A DNA stretch of 64,000 nucleotides from Methanobacteriota archaeon (lineage in GTDB: Archaea; Thermoplasmatota; Thermoplasmata; Methanomassiliicoccales; Methanomethylophilaceae): positions 15,161-79,160 of the forward strand of contig JAEXCH010000015.1 in NCBI GenBank assembly GCA_023402275.1. Direction: 5' to 3'. A model generated the notes under the pieces. It made no database searches. It was not told the origin of the DNA and was given only the letters and a program-made list of their open reading frames with translations. Made by a program: the position numbers and the translations under genes. Below are positions 1-8,941 of the stretch, one piece after another. Every line of letters starts with the position of its first letter. The first letter of the stretch is position 1.

Positions 1-942
1 CTTGCCCAGGGTGCTCATATCTCCACATGCGAGTTCGGAGCATTCGGGCAGAGGGCCGTACGTTCAGTCAACTACCCGTTCAACGTTGATGATATGAATC
101 TTGATGTGGACGGTACCATAAAGCTTCTGAAGAAAGAGAGGCCTAAGATCGCCCAATTCGGTCTTTCCGTCTTCCTGTTCCCTCCGCCAATAAAGGAGCT
201 TCAGGATACGTTCAATGAGATAAACTGCCTCGTATGGGAGGATTGTGCACACGTTCTGGGCCTTATAGCAGGAGGACAGTTCCACAAGCCCTTCGAGGAC
301 GGTGTGAACATTGTTTCATCTTCAACACACAAGACATTCCCGGGACCCAACCACGGTATGATCTTGGGTTCCAACCTCACCGAGGAAGAGGAGAAGAAGA
401 TACAGAAGGCTGTTTTCCCAGGTGTTACATCCAGCCACCACCTTCATGCGATGGCAGCACTTGCAATGACGCTTGCTGAGATGCAGGTTTATGCAAAGGA
501 CTATGCGGCACAGACATGTAAGAATGCCAGAGCGCTTGGGGAATCATTGTATGAACTGGGAGTGCCTGTACTCTGTCCTGATCTGGGATTCACAAGATCA
601 CATGCCCTTGCTTTGGATGTGACCGAATTCGGAGGCGGAAAGGAATGCGCCCAGCTGCTTGAGGATGCCAACATCATCTGCAACAAGAACATGCTTCCAA
701 GCGATACCAGTTCCGTTAAGCCTTCCGGCCTTAGATTCGGTACCCAGGAGATGACAAGAGTGGGAATGAAGGAGAGCGATATGAAGGTCGTCGCCGAACT
801 CGTTGCCCGTGTTGTGAAGAACAAGGAAGACCCCAAGAAGGTAAAGGAGGATGTGAAATCATTCAAGAAGGATTTCACCACCATAAAATACTGTTTCAAT
901 GAGGGTGAACCAGCATACAAATATCACAAACTAGTGGATTGA
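1..942 (+). CDS. Serine hydroxymethyltransferase-like PLP enzyme, C-terminal part (runs off left edge)
   Basis: The reading frame is open from the first base, so the N-terminus is outside the window; 313 residues are visible. The segment WEDCAHVLGLIAGGQ followed by SSSTHKTFPGPNHG is the region around the PLP-binding lysine in the serine/glycine hydroxymethyltransferase fold. This fold interconverts serine and glycine with a one-carbon carrier. The usual bacterial arginine-rich HKTLRGPRGG is replaced by HKTFPGPNHG, so the exact substrate is less certain than the fold. A basic, lysine-rich C-terminal tail follows. It lies 11 bp upstream of the next gene on the same strand. Confidence 0.75.
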   Translation, partial: LAQGAHISTCEFGAFGQRAVRSVNYPFNVDDMNLDVDGTIKLLKKERPKIAQFGLSVFLFPPPIKELQDTFNEINCLVWEDCAHVLGLIAGGQFHKPFEDGVNIVSSSTHKTFPGPNHGMILGSNLTEEEEKKIQKAVFPGVTSSHHLHAMAALAMTLAEMQVYAKDYAAQTCKNARALGESLYELGVPVLCPDLGFTRSHALALDVTEFGGGKECAQLLEDANIICNKNMLPSDTSSVKPSGLRFGTQEMTRVGMKESDMKVVAELVARVVKNKEDPKKVKEDVKSFKKDFTTIKYCFNEGEPAYKYHKLVD

Positions 943-953
943 GGTGTGTACAA

Positions 954-1286
954 ATGGGATTTGGAGACATGATCAAAAAGGGGTTGCAGGACGCGACCCG
1001 CGTCGGTTCCACCACCCTTGATGAGAACAGACAGAGGGAAAGGGATAACAACGCAGCACCGGAGATAAACAGATTGAAGATGGAGATAGGCAACATCATA
1101 TTCAATTCATATCTGTCTGGAGAACAGGTCAACGATAAAGTGTTGAGGCAATGCGAAAGGATCAATGAACTCATCGGTGGAGCTTCTATCGGAGGGTCGC
1201 AGTCCAACTCATACACTGAACCTGTGAATTCATATGGATCGAGTTTCGACCAGTTCGGCAACAACAGAGGGAACGGACCGCTGTAA
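954..1286 (+). CDS. Small coiled-coil protein, paralogue of the next gene
   Basis: 110 residues, function not recognised. The start at ATG 954 is preferred over an upstream in-frame codon because GAGGTG lies just before it and because the N-terminus MGFGDMIKKGLQDATRVG then lines up with MGFTDKIMSTLQDVTSVG of the next protein. The middle (I..LKMEIGNIIF...CERINELIGG) is a helical segment. The C-terminal third is rich in Ser, Asn and Gly and probably disordered. No membrane segment or catalytic motif is visible. The pair resembles the coiled-coil parts of small zinc-ribbon-associated proteins, which is a weak analogy. Confidence 0.7.
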   Translation: MGFGDMIKKGLQDATRVGSTTLDENRQRERDNNAAPEINRLKMEIGNIIFNSYLSGEQVNDKVLRQCERINELIGGASIGGSQSNSYTEPVNSYGSSFDQFGNNRGNGPL

Positions 1287-1297
1287 GAGGTGATCGA

Positions 1298-1609
1298 ATG
1301 GGATTCACAGATAAGATAATGAGCACTTTGCAGGATGTTACCAGTGTGGGTATCGAGAAGATCGATGAGACCGGACTTAACCTTAAGATAAGCGATAAGA
1401 AGAGCGAGATCAGAAAGGTTGAGGGGGATATCGGTAACAAGGTATACGCCCTGTACAAAGACGGAAAGGACACCTTCAACGATGATGTCAAGAAGCTTTG
1501 CGAGAAGATAGACGGCATCAACGAGGAGATCGAAGAGATCGAGAAAGAAAAGAAGGATAGGTCCGATAAAGCACAGGCTGAACGCCAGAACCGCCGCGAA
1601 AACGAATAA
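1298..1609 (+). CDS. Small coiled-coil protein, paralogue of the preceding gene
   Basis: 103 residues, strongly charged. After the shared N-terminal block (MGFTDKIMSTLQDVTSVG) comes a long helix with heptad-like pattern (EIRKVEGDIGNKVYALYKDG, then LCEKIDGINEEIEEIEKEKK). It starts 11 bp after the previous stop, with GAGGTG upstream, so the two are probably co-transcribed and arose by tandem duplication. The function is unknown. A hairpin with a T-run follows directly. Confidence 0.75.
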   Translation: MGFTDKIMSTLQDVTSVGIEKIDETGLNLKISDKKSEIRKVEGDIGNKVYALYKDGKDTFNDDVKKLCEKIDGINEEIEEIEKEKKDRSDKAQAERQNRRENE

Positions 1610-1634
1610 GGTACGAAAGTACCATTTTTTTTCT
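1610..1634 (+). terminator. Hairpin plus T-tract after the coiled-coil pair
   Basis: GGTAC-GAAA-GTACC forms a perfect 5-bp stem closed by a GAAA tetraloop, followed by A and eight T residues. It lies between the stop at 1609 and the nitrilase start at 1640, so the nitrilase must be transcribed from within this short region or by readthrough. Confidence 0.6.
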
Positions 1635-1639
1635 TTTAC

Positions 1640-2437
1640 ATGAAAGACATCAGATTGTCCTTGGTCCAGATGGGATCCGTCGTTGGGGACACCGACGGGA
1701 ATCTGCAGAGGATGATCCAGAAAATTAACGAACTTTCCGGTTCCGACATCATCTGTTTTCCGGAAGCATGTCTTACAGGTTATACATCCGACGATCCCGG
1801 ACCTCATTCAATATCGAGTGATGATGAAAGGATCAAGATACTTTGTAAAAATGCGAAGATATCCGATATCACAATCATCTTTGGATTCATAGAAAGGGAT
1901 GGAGAGGACCTTTTCATCACCCATGCGGTAGCGGACGGTACAGGTAAGATAGGTTTCTACAGAAAGACCCATCTTGGAAGAGGGGAAAGATCCGCCTTCA
2001 GACCCGGCGATGTCATATCCGCTTTCGATTCTCCATTAAGCAGGATCGGGATCCAGTTGTGTTGGGAATCCCATTTTCCCGATATTACATGCAAACTTAG
2101 AAAGGAAGGCGCCGAGATCGTTCTGATATCCTACGCCTCGCCTCTGGGGGGTGACCGCAGAAGGGACATCTGGATGAGACATCTTCCCGCAAGAGCGGCC
2201 GATAACTGTGTGTTCGTAGGTGCCGTGAACGGTGTGGGAGATAACGGAAAGGGCGTGAGACTCGGCGGAGGATGCATTGCGATCGATCCGAAAGGGAAGG
2301 TCATCGGTGAATATTTCGGAGATGATGAACATGTTCTCACGGTCGATCTTCTGTCAAAACACAAGGATGCTCTTGGAACCGATGATAACATGGGAAGCAT
2401 CGATTACTTCATGTACAGACGTGACGACCTCTATTGA
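1640..2437 (+). CDS. Carbon-nitrogen hydrolase (nitrilase superfamily)
   Basis: 265 residues, typical for the family, which hydrolyses amides or nitriles through a Glu-Lys-Cys triad. The triad is visible: Glu in CFPEACLTGY near residue 42, Lys in YRKTHLGRGE near 112 and nucleophile Cys141 in QLCWESHFPD. There is no signal peptide, so it is cytoplasmic. The start ATG 1640 gives MKDIRLSLVQMGSVVGD, the usual first strand. The substrate cannot be read from the sequence. The gene ends exactly where the convergent cbiJET begins its stop codon (TGATCA junction). No SD is visible ahead of the start. Confidence 0.88.
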   Translation: MKDIRLSLVQMGSVVGDTDGNLQRMIQKINELSGSDIICFPEACLTGYTSDDPGPHSISSDDERIKILCKNAKISDITIIFGFIERDGEDLFITHAVADGTGKIGFYRKTHLGRGERSAFRPGDVISAFDSPLSRIGIQLCWESHFPDITCKLRKEGAEIVLISYASPLGGDRRRDIWMRHLPARAADNCVFVGAVNGVGDNGKGVRLGGGCIAIDPKGKVIGEYFGDDEHVLTVDLLSKHKDALGTDDNMGSIDYFMYRRDDLY

Positions 2438-4429
2438 TCATCCTTTTCCTTTGCACACTGCTATGTATACAGGATTGTTGGCCGTCATAAGGTGATAACT
2501 ACCGGCCTTTCTGGACCTTGCGGCATTGATGGATACTATCTCTTCCTCTTCCACATCCAGTTCCTTCATGCATCTCAGAACTTCAGATATGGTCTCAAGA
2601 GTGATGGTATTTATGACAAATCTTACCTTAGGATTCTTGTCCATACATTCCTGCATTATATCCTTGAGATTACCGGACGATCCGCCTATGAAAACATGTG
2701 TGGGAACTGGAAGGTCCTTCAACGCATCAGGCGCATATCCCTCAACGACATGAAGGTTCGGGACCTTGAATTTGATCCTGTTCTCTTTTATCAGGGATAC
2801 TGCTTCGTTCTCCTTTTCGATGGCATATACGTATCCGTCCTGAACACATTTTGCGGCTTCGATAGCGACAGAACCTGTACCGGCCCCCACGTCATACAAT
2901 ACGGAATCCTTGGAAAGCTTGAGTTTGATAACGGAAAGCGATCTTATCTCACTCTTCGTCATAGGTGCATCGCCCCTAATGAACTCATCATCCATTATAC
3001 CGATAGGGTTCACCGTATCCGGTGAATCGTTCAATATCATCGCTATGCACAGATTTCCGAATTCTTCGTCTAAGAGCTCGGAAGGCCTTCCTTCCGATAA
3101 TCTCTCGTTATCCTGTCCAAGATCCTGGCCTACTTTGACAATGACATCATCAAGACCATATTCTATGAGTTCTCTGCACATCCTCTTTACGCCTTTTTCC
3201 CCTTCCATCAGGGCAATGACCTTTTTCTGTACGGATACTGCTCCGACTATGTTGGATTCCTGACCATGAGCACTCATAAGATATGCGTCATCCCAAGATG
3301 TCCTGAACACTGAGCATAGATATGCAATGGAGGATATCCCGCATTTTATGTCAAGATCGAATTCCGATGTATCTATACGATCTATCAGTTTCTTGGCTGC
3401 GCTGTGATATCCTACATCTCCGGAGACCAGAACAGCTATCCTTCGATATCCCGGATGTCCCTCAACATATGACATGACCGCATCCGGTTTGTATTCTGCC
3501 AAGGAGTCCTGTCCCTTTGTGACAGAACGTATCATCCTTTCCGCTCCAACGAGGAGATCTGCTTCGTCGATAGCCTTTCTTGAACCTATGGTGAGTGTAT
3601 CTTCGTTTCCCATTCCGATACCCACAATTGATATCTTACGTCTGGAATGGCATTCTTTGGATGTTGTCTGGATTTTGAAACGTTTGGACAATATACCTAT
3701 GACCTCATCGAAACTGTATCCTTCCGTTTCTTCGGGTCTTGCAATTAGTATCATGGTCACCCCGGCCCTTCTTGCGGCCCTCATCTTCTCGTCGAAGCCT
3801 CCGGGTTCCCCCGAATCCTTAGTCACCATGTACTTGGCATCCACTTGTTTGAGGAGTCCGTAATTGAGTTCCTCTGAGAACGGCCCCTGCATGCAAAAGA
3901 GGTTCTTACCTTGGAATCCGATATCCGCACATGACTGGGATGCAGTTGGCATCGACAATACCCTTGCGAATACCCTATCCTTGTAATTCTCTATCTGAGT
4001 GTATTTGTCTAGTTCCTTGCTTCCTGTCGTAGCTAGGATGTTCCCTTGTGTGCCTTTCAGATATTCTACCGCGGATGCAACATCCGGGACCACTATCACA
4101 TCCTTGTCCTTGTGACTCTCGGAACGCAGGAGTCTGATGTACTCGGTACCGGTCTCTTCGCATGCCTTTCTGATCTTTCCGGATATTATGGTCGCATAGG
4201 GATGGGTGGCATCGATCACGCATGATGCGCCCTCATTCATTATCCTGAGCATACCTTCCTCCCCTAGTCTGTCAGAGGACACTTTGACGTGATCCGTCTC
4301 TTGGATCAACTGTTTCCCGAATTCGGTGGCAACACAGGCCAGTACATCAACTCCTGCATTGTCCAATATGTCGGCCATCATCCTTCCTTCGGTGGTTCCG
4401 GCGAATATTATCACTCGGTCCCTTTGCAT
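2438..4429 (-). CDS. cbiJET: Fused cobalt-precorrin-6A reductase / precorrin-6B C5,15-methyltransferase-decarboxylase (CbiJ-CbiE-CbiT)
   Basis: 663 residues with three consecutive enzymes of anaerobic corrin synthesis. Residues about 1-250 (IIFAGTTEGRMMADIL) match the CbiJ/CobK reductase that reduces the ring of precorrin-6A. Residues about 265-460 (ISIVGIGMGNEDTLTIGS) are CbiE, a tetrapyrrole methyltransferase acting at C5. Residues about 470-663 (DAPMTKSEIRSLSV, then LYDVGAGTGSVAIEAA) are CbiT, the SAM-dependent C15 methylase/decarboxylase. CbiE-CbiT fusions are known (CobL); the additional N-terminal CbiJ is less usual. It is the last gene of the minus-strand run cbiD-cbiG-cbiJET, starting 1 bp after the cbiG stop. 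Confidence 0.93.
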   Translation of the reverse strand: MQRDRVIIFAGTTEGRMMADILDNAGVDVLACVATEFGKQLIQETDHVKVSSDRLGEEGMLRIMNEGASCVIDATHPYATIISGKIRKACEETGTEYIRLLRSESHKDKDVIVVPDVASAVEYLKGTQGNILATTGSKELDKYTQIENYKDRVFARVLSMPTASQSCADIGFQGKNLFCMQGPFSEELNYGLLKQVDAKYMVTKDSGEPGGFDEKMRAARRAGVTMILIARPEETEGYSFDEVIGILSKRFKIQTTSKECHSRRKISIVGIGMGNEDTLTIGSRKAIDEADLLVGAERMIRSVTKGQDSLAEYKPDAVMSYVEGHPGYRRIAVLVSGDVGYHSAAKKLIDRIDTSEFDLDIKCGISSIAYLCSVFRTSWDDAYLMSAHGQESNIVGAVSVQKKVIALMEGEKGVKRMCRELIEYGLDDVIVKVGQDLGQDNERLSEGRPSELLDEEFGNLCIAMILNDSPDTVNPIGIMDDEFIRGDAPMTKSEIRSLSVIKLKLSKDSVLYDVGAGTGSVAIEAAKCVQDGYVYAIEKENEAVSLIKENRIKFKVPNLHVVEGYAPDALKDLPVPTHVFIGGSSGNLKDIMQECMDKNPKVRFVINTITLETISEVLRCMKELDVEEEEIVSINAARSRKAGSYHLMTANNPVYIAVCKGKG

Positions 4430-4430
4430 C

Positions 4431-5480
4431 TTATTCCTCCGACAGATCGATAATCATGGGTTCTCTGACCACAGCCACGGTCACTCCGTCCTTTGCTGTC
4501 TTCTTTATAACGATGTCGCCTTTATTCGAAGCAGCTACGGCCGATCTTTCACATACGTTGTCAACTCCGGTCACCGATCTTACCATCTGGGAGGGAGTGA
4601 ACCCCATATCGGGAAGGGCGTTCAGCTCATCCGATGTGAAGAACACCGGTTCGATGCCGATGGATCTGCTGAACTCCAAAAGACCTTCCTCGTCACTTTT
4701 AAGATCTATACTGGCAATTGCCCTTATGCTCTTCATGGAGATGTCATTCTCACTAAGGACATCATTGACAAGCTGCTCTATCCTCTCCATGGGGGTGCCT
4801 CTCCTGCAACCTATCCCAAGCACGTGACATCTGGGGGTCAATTTGAGATTGCTTTTGAACGGTCCTTTCTTGTTTGAATAAGATATGAATATGCCTACAT
4901 CCTCATCTCCGTTCAGGTCCAATTCCGGAGGTATATCACCGTTTATCTGAAGATCCGTACTGAGGCCGACCCTCTTATCATCGACCAGTATGGATGAGAT
5001 ATCCTTTGCGATGGACATGCTGCCTATGTGCATGTTCTTCTTTGTTGCATACGTGTCCACAGAGAATTTTCCGTTGACGTCCGTAGCGGTGGTGATGACC
5101 GGTGTGGCACCTATCCCTTCGGCTATCTCCTTGGCAAGGCCGTTGGCTCCTCCAATATGTCCTGCCAACAGGGAGATCACGAATTGACCTCTCTCATCCA
5201 TGCAGATTATCGCTGGGTCCACTGTCTTGTTCCTTATGTACGGTGCTATGTACCTTACTGCTATGCCTGTTGCTCCGACATAGACTATGGCATCTGAATC
5301 CTTGAATGCCTCTTCCGTCCATTTACTGGTAGGTCCTTCGACCTTTATCGTTCCGGTGACCTCTGCAGATGTCTTCGAATATACCTTGCATTCGTGTCCG
5401 TTCAGTATTTCGGCAACTTTCGCAACTTCCTTTGCCAGATCACATCCTCTTCTTGAGAACCCTATCAAACTTATCTTCAT
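4431..5480 (-). CDS. cbiG: Cobalt-precorrin-5A hydrolase CbiG
   Basis: 349 residues. CbiG opens the delta-lactone of cobalt-precorrin-5A and releases acetaldehyde, contracting the ring. The family signature GATGIAVRYIAPYI..K..DPAIICMDERGQFVISLLAGHIGGAN is clear near residues 70-120. The C-terminal CbiG domain is visible from about residue 215 (HVLGIGCRRGTP). Its start codon overlaps the cbiD stop by 1 nt at 5480, which indicates translational coupling. Cytoplasmic. Confidence 0.94.
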   Translation of the reverse strand: MKISLIGFSRRGCDLAKEVAKVAEILNGHECKVYSKTSAEVTGTIKVEGPTSKWTEEAFKDSDAIVYVGATGIAVRYIAPYIRNKTVDPAIICMDERGQFVISLLAGHIGGANGLAKEIAEGIGATPVITTATDVNGKFSVDTYATKKNMHIGSMSIAKDISSILVDDKRVGLSTDLQINGDIPPELDLNGDEDVGIFISYSNKKGPFKSNLKLTPRCHVLGIGCRRGTPMERIEQLVNDVLSENDISMKSIRAIASIDLKSDEEGLLEFSRSIGIEPVFFTSDELNALPDMGFTPSQMVRSVTGVDNVCERSAVAASNKGDIVIKKTAKDGVTVAVVREPMIIDLSEE

Positions 5481-6655
5481 CAGTACACCTGCTCCTTGAT
5501 CCTTTCTGTCAATTCCTCTGCAAGGGATGTCTCCCCCAGTTTTCCGTATTTTGAGGAGAACACCACCGCCCCGATCCTCATCTCCTCTGAACTCCTGTGG
5601 TTGAGATGGAATTCGATCTTATCGATTATCTCCTTCATAGTAGCCTCCATATCTCCCGAACCGGACAGAACATCCAACGCATCGTCGGTCGAAATGCAGG
5701 ACATTATGATCTTCGCTGTCTCTGCATCAGCACCTGCGACTATCGAATTGGAGGACATTATCTCCATCCTGCAGTCTCCCCATCTGGAATGGGTATTCAT
5801 GAGACCGCCTGCGAGTTTAACCAATTTGCCCAGGTTACCAACCAGAAGGAATCCTTTGAATCCCAACTTTGAGGCATGGTCGATGGTCTCACCGATGAAA
5901 TTGCTGCACTTGACAGCGATGTCCCCGTCCATTCCTTCCATACCGTCAGAGAAATCCTTTCCATAGTTCCCCGGAACCACCAGGATATATTCGTGACCTG
6001 ATGCCTTCCTCACATTCAGTTCCGTCTTGATCGTATCGATTAGGGCCGTCTCGCTCATGGGTTCCACTATCCCTGTCGTTCCCAGTATCGATATTCCGCC
6101 TGTTATCCCAAGGCGGGGATTGAATGTCTTCTTTGATATCTTCATACCTTCCGGAACGGATATCACTGCATTTAGACCGTCAACATATCCCATGGATTCA
6201 CATACATCATCGAGTGCTTCTTTTATCATACTTCTGGGGACACTGTTTATGGCTGCGTTCCCCGGTGGTTGGTCCAAACCTTTCCTTGTGACCCTTCCAA
6301 CACCTTCTCCGCCATCTATCTCTATCTTTCCGTCAGATCTTTTGGAAACGGTCGAGTAGATCAGGGTTCCGTGTGTGGCATCTATATCATCGCCGCCATC
6401 CTTCCTTACGGCACATGTAACCCTATCTTCGTGAATGGAGATATCCTCTACATTCAAGGACAGACACGTTCCCTTAGGAGTTATTATCTCAACGGACTCA
6501 GCGGCATCCTTACCCAAAAGTATCATTGCGGCCATCTTTGATGCCGCGGCAGCACAGGAACCGGTAGTATAACCGCACCTAAGCTTCTTGTTGTTGACGA
6601 CGATGAACATACTGTCATCGGTCTTCGAAGCCTCGTCTGGGTTCCTTCCATTCAT
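5480..6655 (-). CDS. cbiD: Cobalt-precorrin-5B C1-methyltransferase CbiD
   Basis: 391 residues from ATG 6655. CbiD methylates C1 of cobalt-precorrin-5B. The N-terminal LRCGYTTGSCAAAASKMA motif is diagnostic, and the later GVGRVTRKGLDQPPGNAAINSVPR and GITGGISILGTTGIVEPMS blocks agree. A TTG at 6697 would add 14 residues, but it lies at the edge of the operator-like palindrome; ATG 6655 has GGAG upstream and is preferred. First gene of the leftward cbi operon, divergent from cbiL. Confidence 0.94.
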   Translation of the reverse strand: MNGRNPDEASKTDDSMFIVVNNKKLRCGYTTGSCAAAASKMAAMILLGKDAAESVEIITPKGTCLSLNVEDISIHEDRVTCAVRKDGGDDIDATHGTLIYSTVSKRSDGKIEIDGGEGVGRVTRKGLDQPPGNAAINSVPRSMIKEALDDVCESMGYVDGLNAVISVPEGMKISKKTFNPRLGITGGISILGTTGIVEPMSETALIDTIKTELNVRKASGHEYILVVPGNYGKDFSDGMEGMDGDIAVKCSNFIGETIDHASKLGFKGFLLVGNLGKLVKLAGGLMNTHSRWGDCRMEIMSSNSIVAGADAETAKIIMSCISTDDALDVLSGSGDMEATMKEIIDKIEFHLNHRSSEEMRIGAVVFSSKYGKLGETSLAEELTERIKEQVY

Positions 6656-6680
6656 GGGTGTGTGCTCTCCTAGGATGCTA

Positions 6681-6697
6681 TTGGATATATATGCCAA
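6681..6697. promoter_or_regulatory. Regulon palindrome, site 1 (cbiD/cbiL divergent promoter)
   Basis: TTGGATATATATGCCAA matches TTGGA-N7-TCCAA with one mismatch (G for T in the right arm). It is 25 bp before the cbiD ATG and 41 bp before the cbiL ATG, beside the AT-rich ATTATAATACT (6699-6709) that probably serves as the cbiL TATA box. One site could therefore control both cbi operons. Confidence 0.6.
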
Positions 6698-6738
6698 ATT
6701 ATAATACTTGGTACTCCATCCACGGTACGGTATATCAT

Positions 6739-7446
6739 ATGGCAGGTAAACTTTATGGGGTCAGCGTAGGTCCGGGTGATCCGGGTCTGATCACAATAAA
6801 AGCAAAAAGATGCATAGAGGGTTCAGATATCATCGCATATCCGGTCAAGACCCCCGGTGAGAAGAGCACTGCCATGGAGATAGTTAGACAGGAGATGGAT
6901 CTATCCGGAAAAAGGATAGAGGAGATAATCTTCGAGATGAATCCCGATACTAAGATCAGGGAAAGCAATTATCAGGATGCCATAAGGAAGATGGCGGATC
7001 TTTTGGATGAGGGTGATGTTGCCATGATAACACTGGGAGATGCAACGGTATACAGCACATACATGCATGTAAGCTTGGACATATCCGCTTTGGGATATGA
7101 GACCGAGACCATACCCGGCGTGACATCCTTCTGCAGCGGAGCATCGGAGGCCAACATCCCGCTTATGATAGACAATGAGGGTCTGGCGATCGTGCCCATG
7201 GCCAATGATAACGATCAGGTGCAGAGCGCACTCAGGGATTTTGACAACATAGTTGTGATGAAGGCTTTCAATTCCATGGAAAAACTTGCGGCCATGATGG
7301 AAGAGTTCGGAATAAGCAGGGATAAAGCGACTGTTGTCAGCAATGTGGGCATGAAGGAACAATACATCGGAGAGATGGACCTCAGCAGAAAATACGGTTA
7401 TTTCACTACAGTGATAATAAAGAAGAACGGAGGAAGAAGAACATGA
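6739..7446 (+). CDS. cbiL: Cobalt-factor II / precorrin-2 C20-methyltransferase CbiL
   Basis: 235 residues from ATG 6739. It transfers a methyl group from SAM to C20 of the cobalt-factor II ring. The tetrapyrrole methylase fold is shown by YGVSVGPGDPGLITIKAKRCI at the N-terminus, the GDATVYSTYMHV loop near residue 100 and ETIPGVTSFCSGASEANIPL around 122. Earlier in-frame starts would add residues absent from the family. The ATG is about 35 bp from a TATA-like stretch with no clear SD, so the message may be nearly leaderless. Its stop overlaps the cbiF start (ATGA). Confidence 0.92.
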   Translation: MAGKLYGVSVGPGDPGLITIKAKRCIEGSDIIAYPVKTPGEKSTAMEIVRQEMDLSGKRIEEIIFEMNPDTKIRESNYQDAIRKMADLLDEGDVAMITLGDATVYSTYMHVSLDISALGYETETIPGVTSFCSGASEANIPLMIDNEGLAIVPMANDNDQVQSALRDFDNIVVMKAFNSMEKLAAMMEEFGISRDKATVVSNVGMKEQYIGEMDLSRKYGYFTTVIIKKNGGRRT

Positions 7447-8204
7447 TGTACATTATAGGGGCAGGTCCCGGTGATCCGGAACTTATAACTGTCAAAGGAA
7501 GAAGGCTCATCGATGAGGCCGATGTCATAATCTATGCCGGATCACTGGTCAACCCAGATGTCCTTAGGGGAGCCAAATCCTCGGCGGTCATCCACAACAG
7601 TGCCATGATGAACCTGGATGAAGTGATAGACGTCATAAAGGAATCAACAGACAAAGGTCTGAAAGTGGTACGTGTGCACACAGGCGATCCGGCCATATAT
7701 GGCGCGATAAGAGAACAGATGGACAGATTGGATAAACTGGACATCGAATATGAGGTCATTCCCGGAGTCAGTTCGTTCCTGGCCACAGCAGCCGTGCTGA
7801 AGAAGGAATATACCCTTCCGGATGTGAGCCAGACAGTCATACTCACAAGAATGGAAGGACGAACACCGGTACCGCCAAAGGAGAAATTGGTGGATCTCGC
7901 AAAACACAATTCCACCATGATAATATTCCTGAGCATAGGATTCATAGAGGAGATGTGCTCCACTCTCATCGAAGGAGGATATTCACCAAAGACACCTGTT
8001 GCAGTCGTATACAAAGCAACATGGCCTGACCAGAAGATATTGGTCGGGGATCTGACCAACATAGCGAAGAAGGTCAAGGATGAGAAGATCGAAAAGACGG
8101 CCTTGACGGTCGTAGGAGACTTCCTAGGCGATGAATACAGCCTCTCCAAACTCTATGACAGATACTTCACCACAGGATACAGAACAGGGGATGTGAAGGA
8201 GTGA
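7443..8204 (+). CDS. cbiF: Cobalt-precorrin-4 C11-methyltransferase CbiF
   Basis: 253 residues. It methylates C11 of cobalt-precorrin-4. N-terminal MYIIGAGPGDPELITVKGRRLI is the SAM-binding glycine loop, VVRVHTGDPAIYGAIREQMD is the second conserved loop, and YEVIPGVSSFLATAAVLKKE followed by LTRMEGRTPVP is characteristic of CbiF/CobM. The start overlaps the cbiL stop by 4 nt. ATG 7443 and ATG 7446 are both possible. Confidence 0.94.
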   Translation: MMYIIGAGPGDPELITVKGRRLIDEADVIIYAGSLVNPDVLRGAKSSAVIHNSAMMNLDEVIDVIKESTDKGLKVVRVHTGDPAIYGAIREQMDRLDKLDIEYEVIPGVSSFLATAAVLKKEYTLPDVSQTVILTRMEGRTPVPPKEKLVDLAKHNSTMIIFLSIGFIEEMCSTLIEGGYSPKTPVAVVYKATWPDQKILVGDLTNIAKKVKDEKIEKTALTVVGDFLGDEYSLSKLYDRYFTTGYRTGDVKE

Positions 8205-8938
8205 CGAAGGGAAGATTGACGGTTGTGGGTTTCGGACCCGGAAGCAAGGAGGATATGACATTCCGTGCTGCCGATGCGATAGAGAATGCCGACGTGGTAA
8301 CCGGCTACACAACATACGTCGACATAATCAGAGAGTTCTTCCCTGATAAGACCTACAAGAGCACAGGAATGATGAAGGAGATCGACAGGTGCAGAATGGC
8401 CGTTGAGGACGCAATGTCGGGAAAGAACGTTGCTATGATAAGCAGCGGGGATTCCGGCATATACGGAATGGCAGGGATAATCTATCAGATAGCCGAGGAT
8501 ATGAATGCTGACATAGATATCGTAACTGTACCCGGTATAACAGCTGCATCATCGGCCGCATCCCTCCTAGGTGCTCCATTGATGCATGACACAGCATTGA
8601 TCAGTCTATCGGACCTCCTGACGCCATTCGATCTCATCATGAAGAGAGTGGACAATGCAGCGATGAGCGATATGGTCATCGTGTTCTACAACCCAAAGAG
8701 CAAGAAGAGGACGGACCACCTCGAACAAGCGGTCCAGAGGATCCTTCAGCATCGTTCAAAGGATACCCCGATAGGTATCGCAAAGAACATCGGCAGGAAG
8801 GACGAATCGATCACGGTCACAACCTTGGAGAACATAGATTACTCCATGGTGGACATGTTCAGCACTGTGGTGGTCGGCAACAGCCAGACATACATCTCAC
8901 AGGGCAGGATGATCACCCCCAGAGGATATAGGTTATGA
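8201..8938 (+). CDS. cbiH: Cobalt-precorrin-3 C17-methyltransferase CbiH
   Basis: 245 residues with a GTG start overlapping the cbiF stop (GTGA). CbiH methylates C17 and contracts the macrocycle. LTVVGFGPGSKEDMTFRAADAI, VTGYTTYVDII and ISSGDSGIYGMAGIIYQ are CbiH/CobJ blocks, and the C-terminal MFSTVVVGNSQTYI is also typical. No FeS-binding extension is present, as in the short CbiH form. It is co-transcribed with cbiL, cbiF, cbiC and cbiX. Confidence 0.93.
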   Translation: MTKGRLTVVGFGPGSKEDMTFRAADAIENADVVTGYTTYVDIIREFFPDKTYKSTGMMKEIDRCRMAVEDAMSGKNVAMISSGDSGIYGMAGIIYQIAEDMNADIDIVTVPGITAASSAASLLGAPLMHDTALISLSDLLTPFDLIMKRVDNAAMSDMVIVFYNPKSKKRTDHLEQAVQRILQHRSKDTPIGIAKNIGRKDESITVTTLENIDYSMVDMFSTVVVGNSQTYISQGRMITPRGYRL

Positions 8939-8941
8939 GGA

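Noticed and set aside
6653..6697. TTG start at 6697 for cbiD
   Set aside because: It coincides with the palindrome and promoter region and extends beyond the family N-terminus; ATG 6655 has GGAG upstream.
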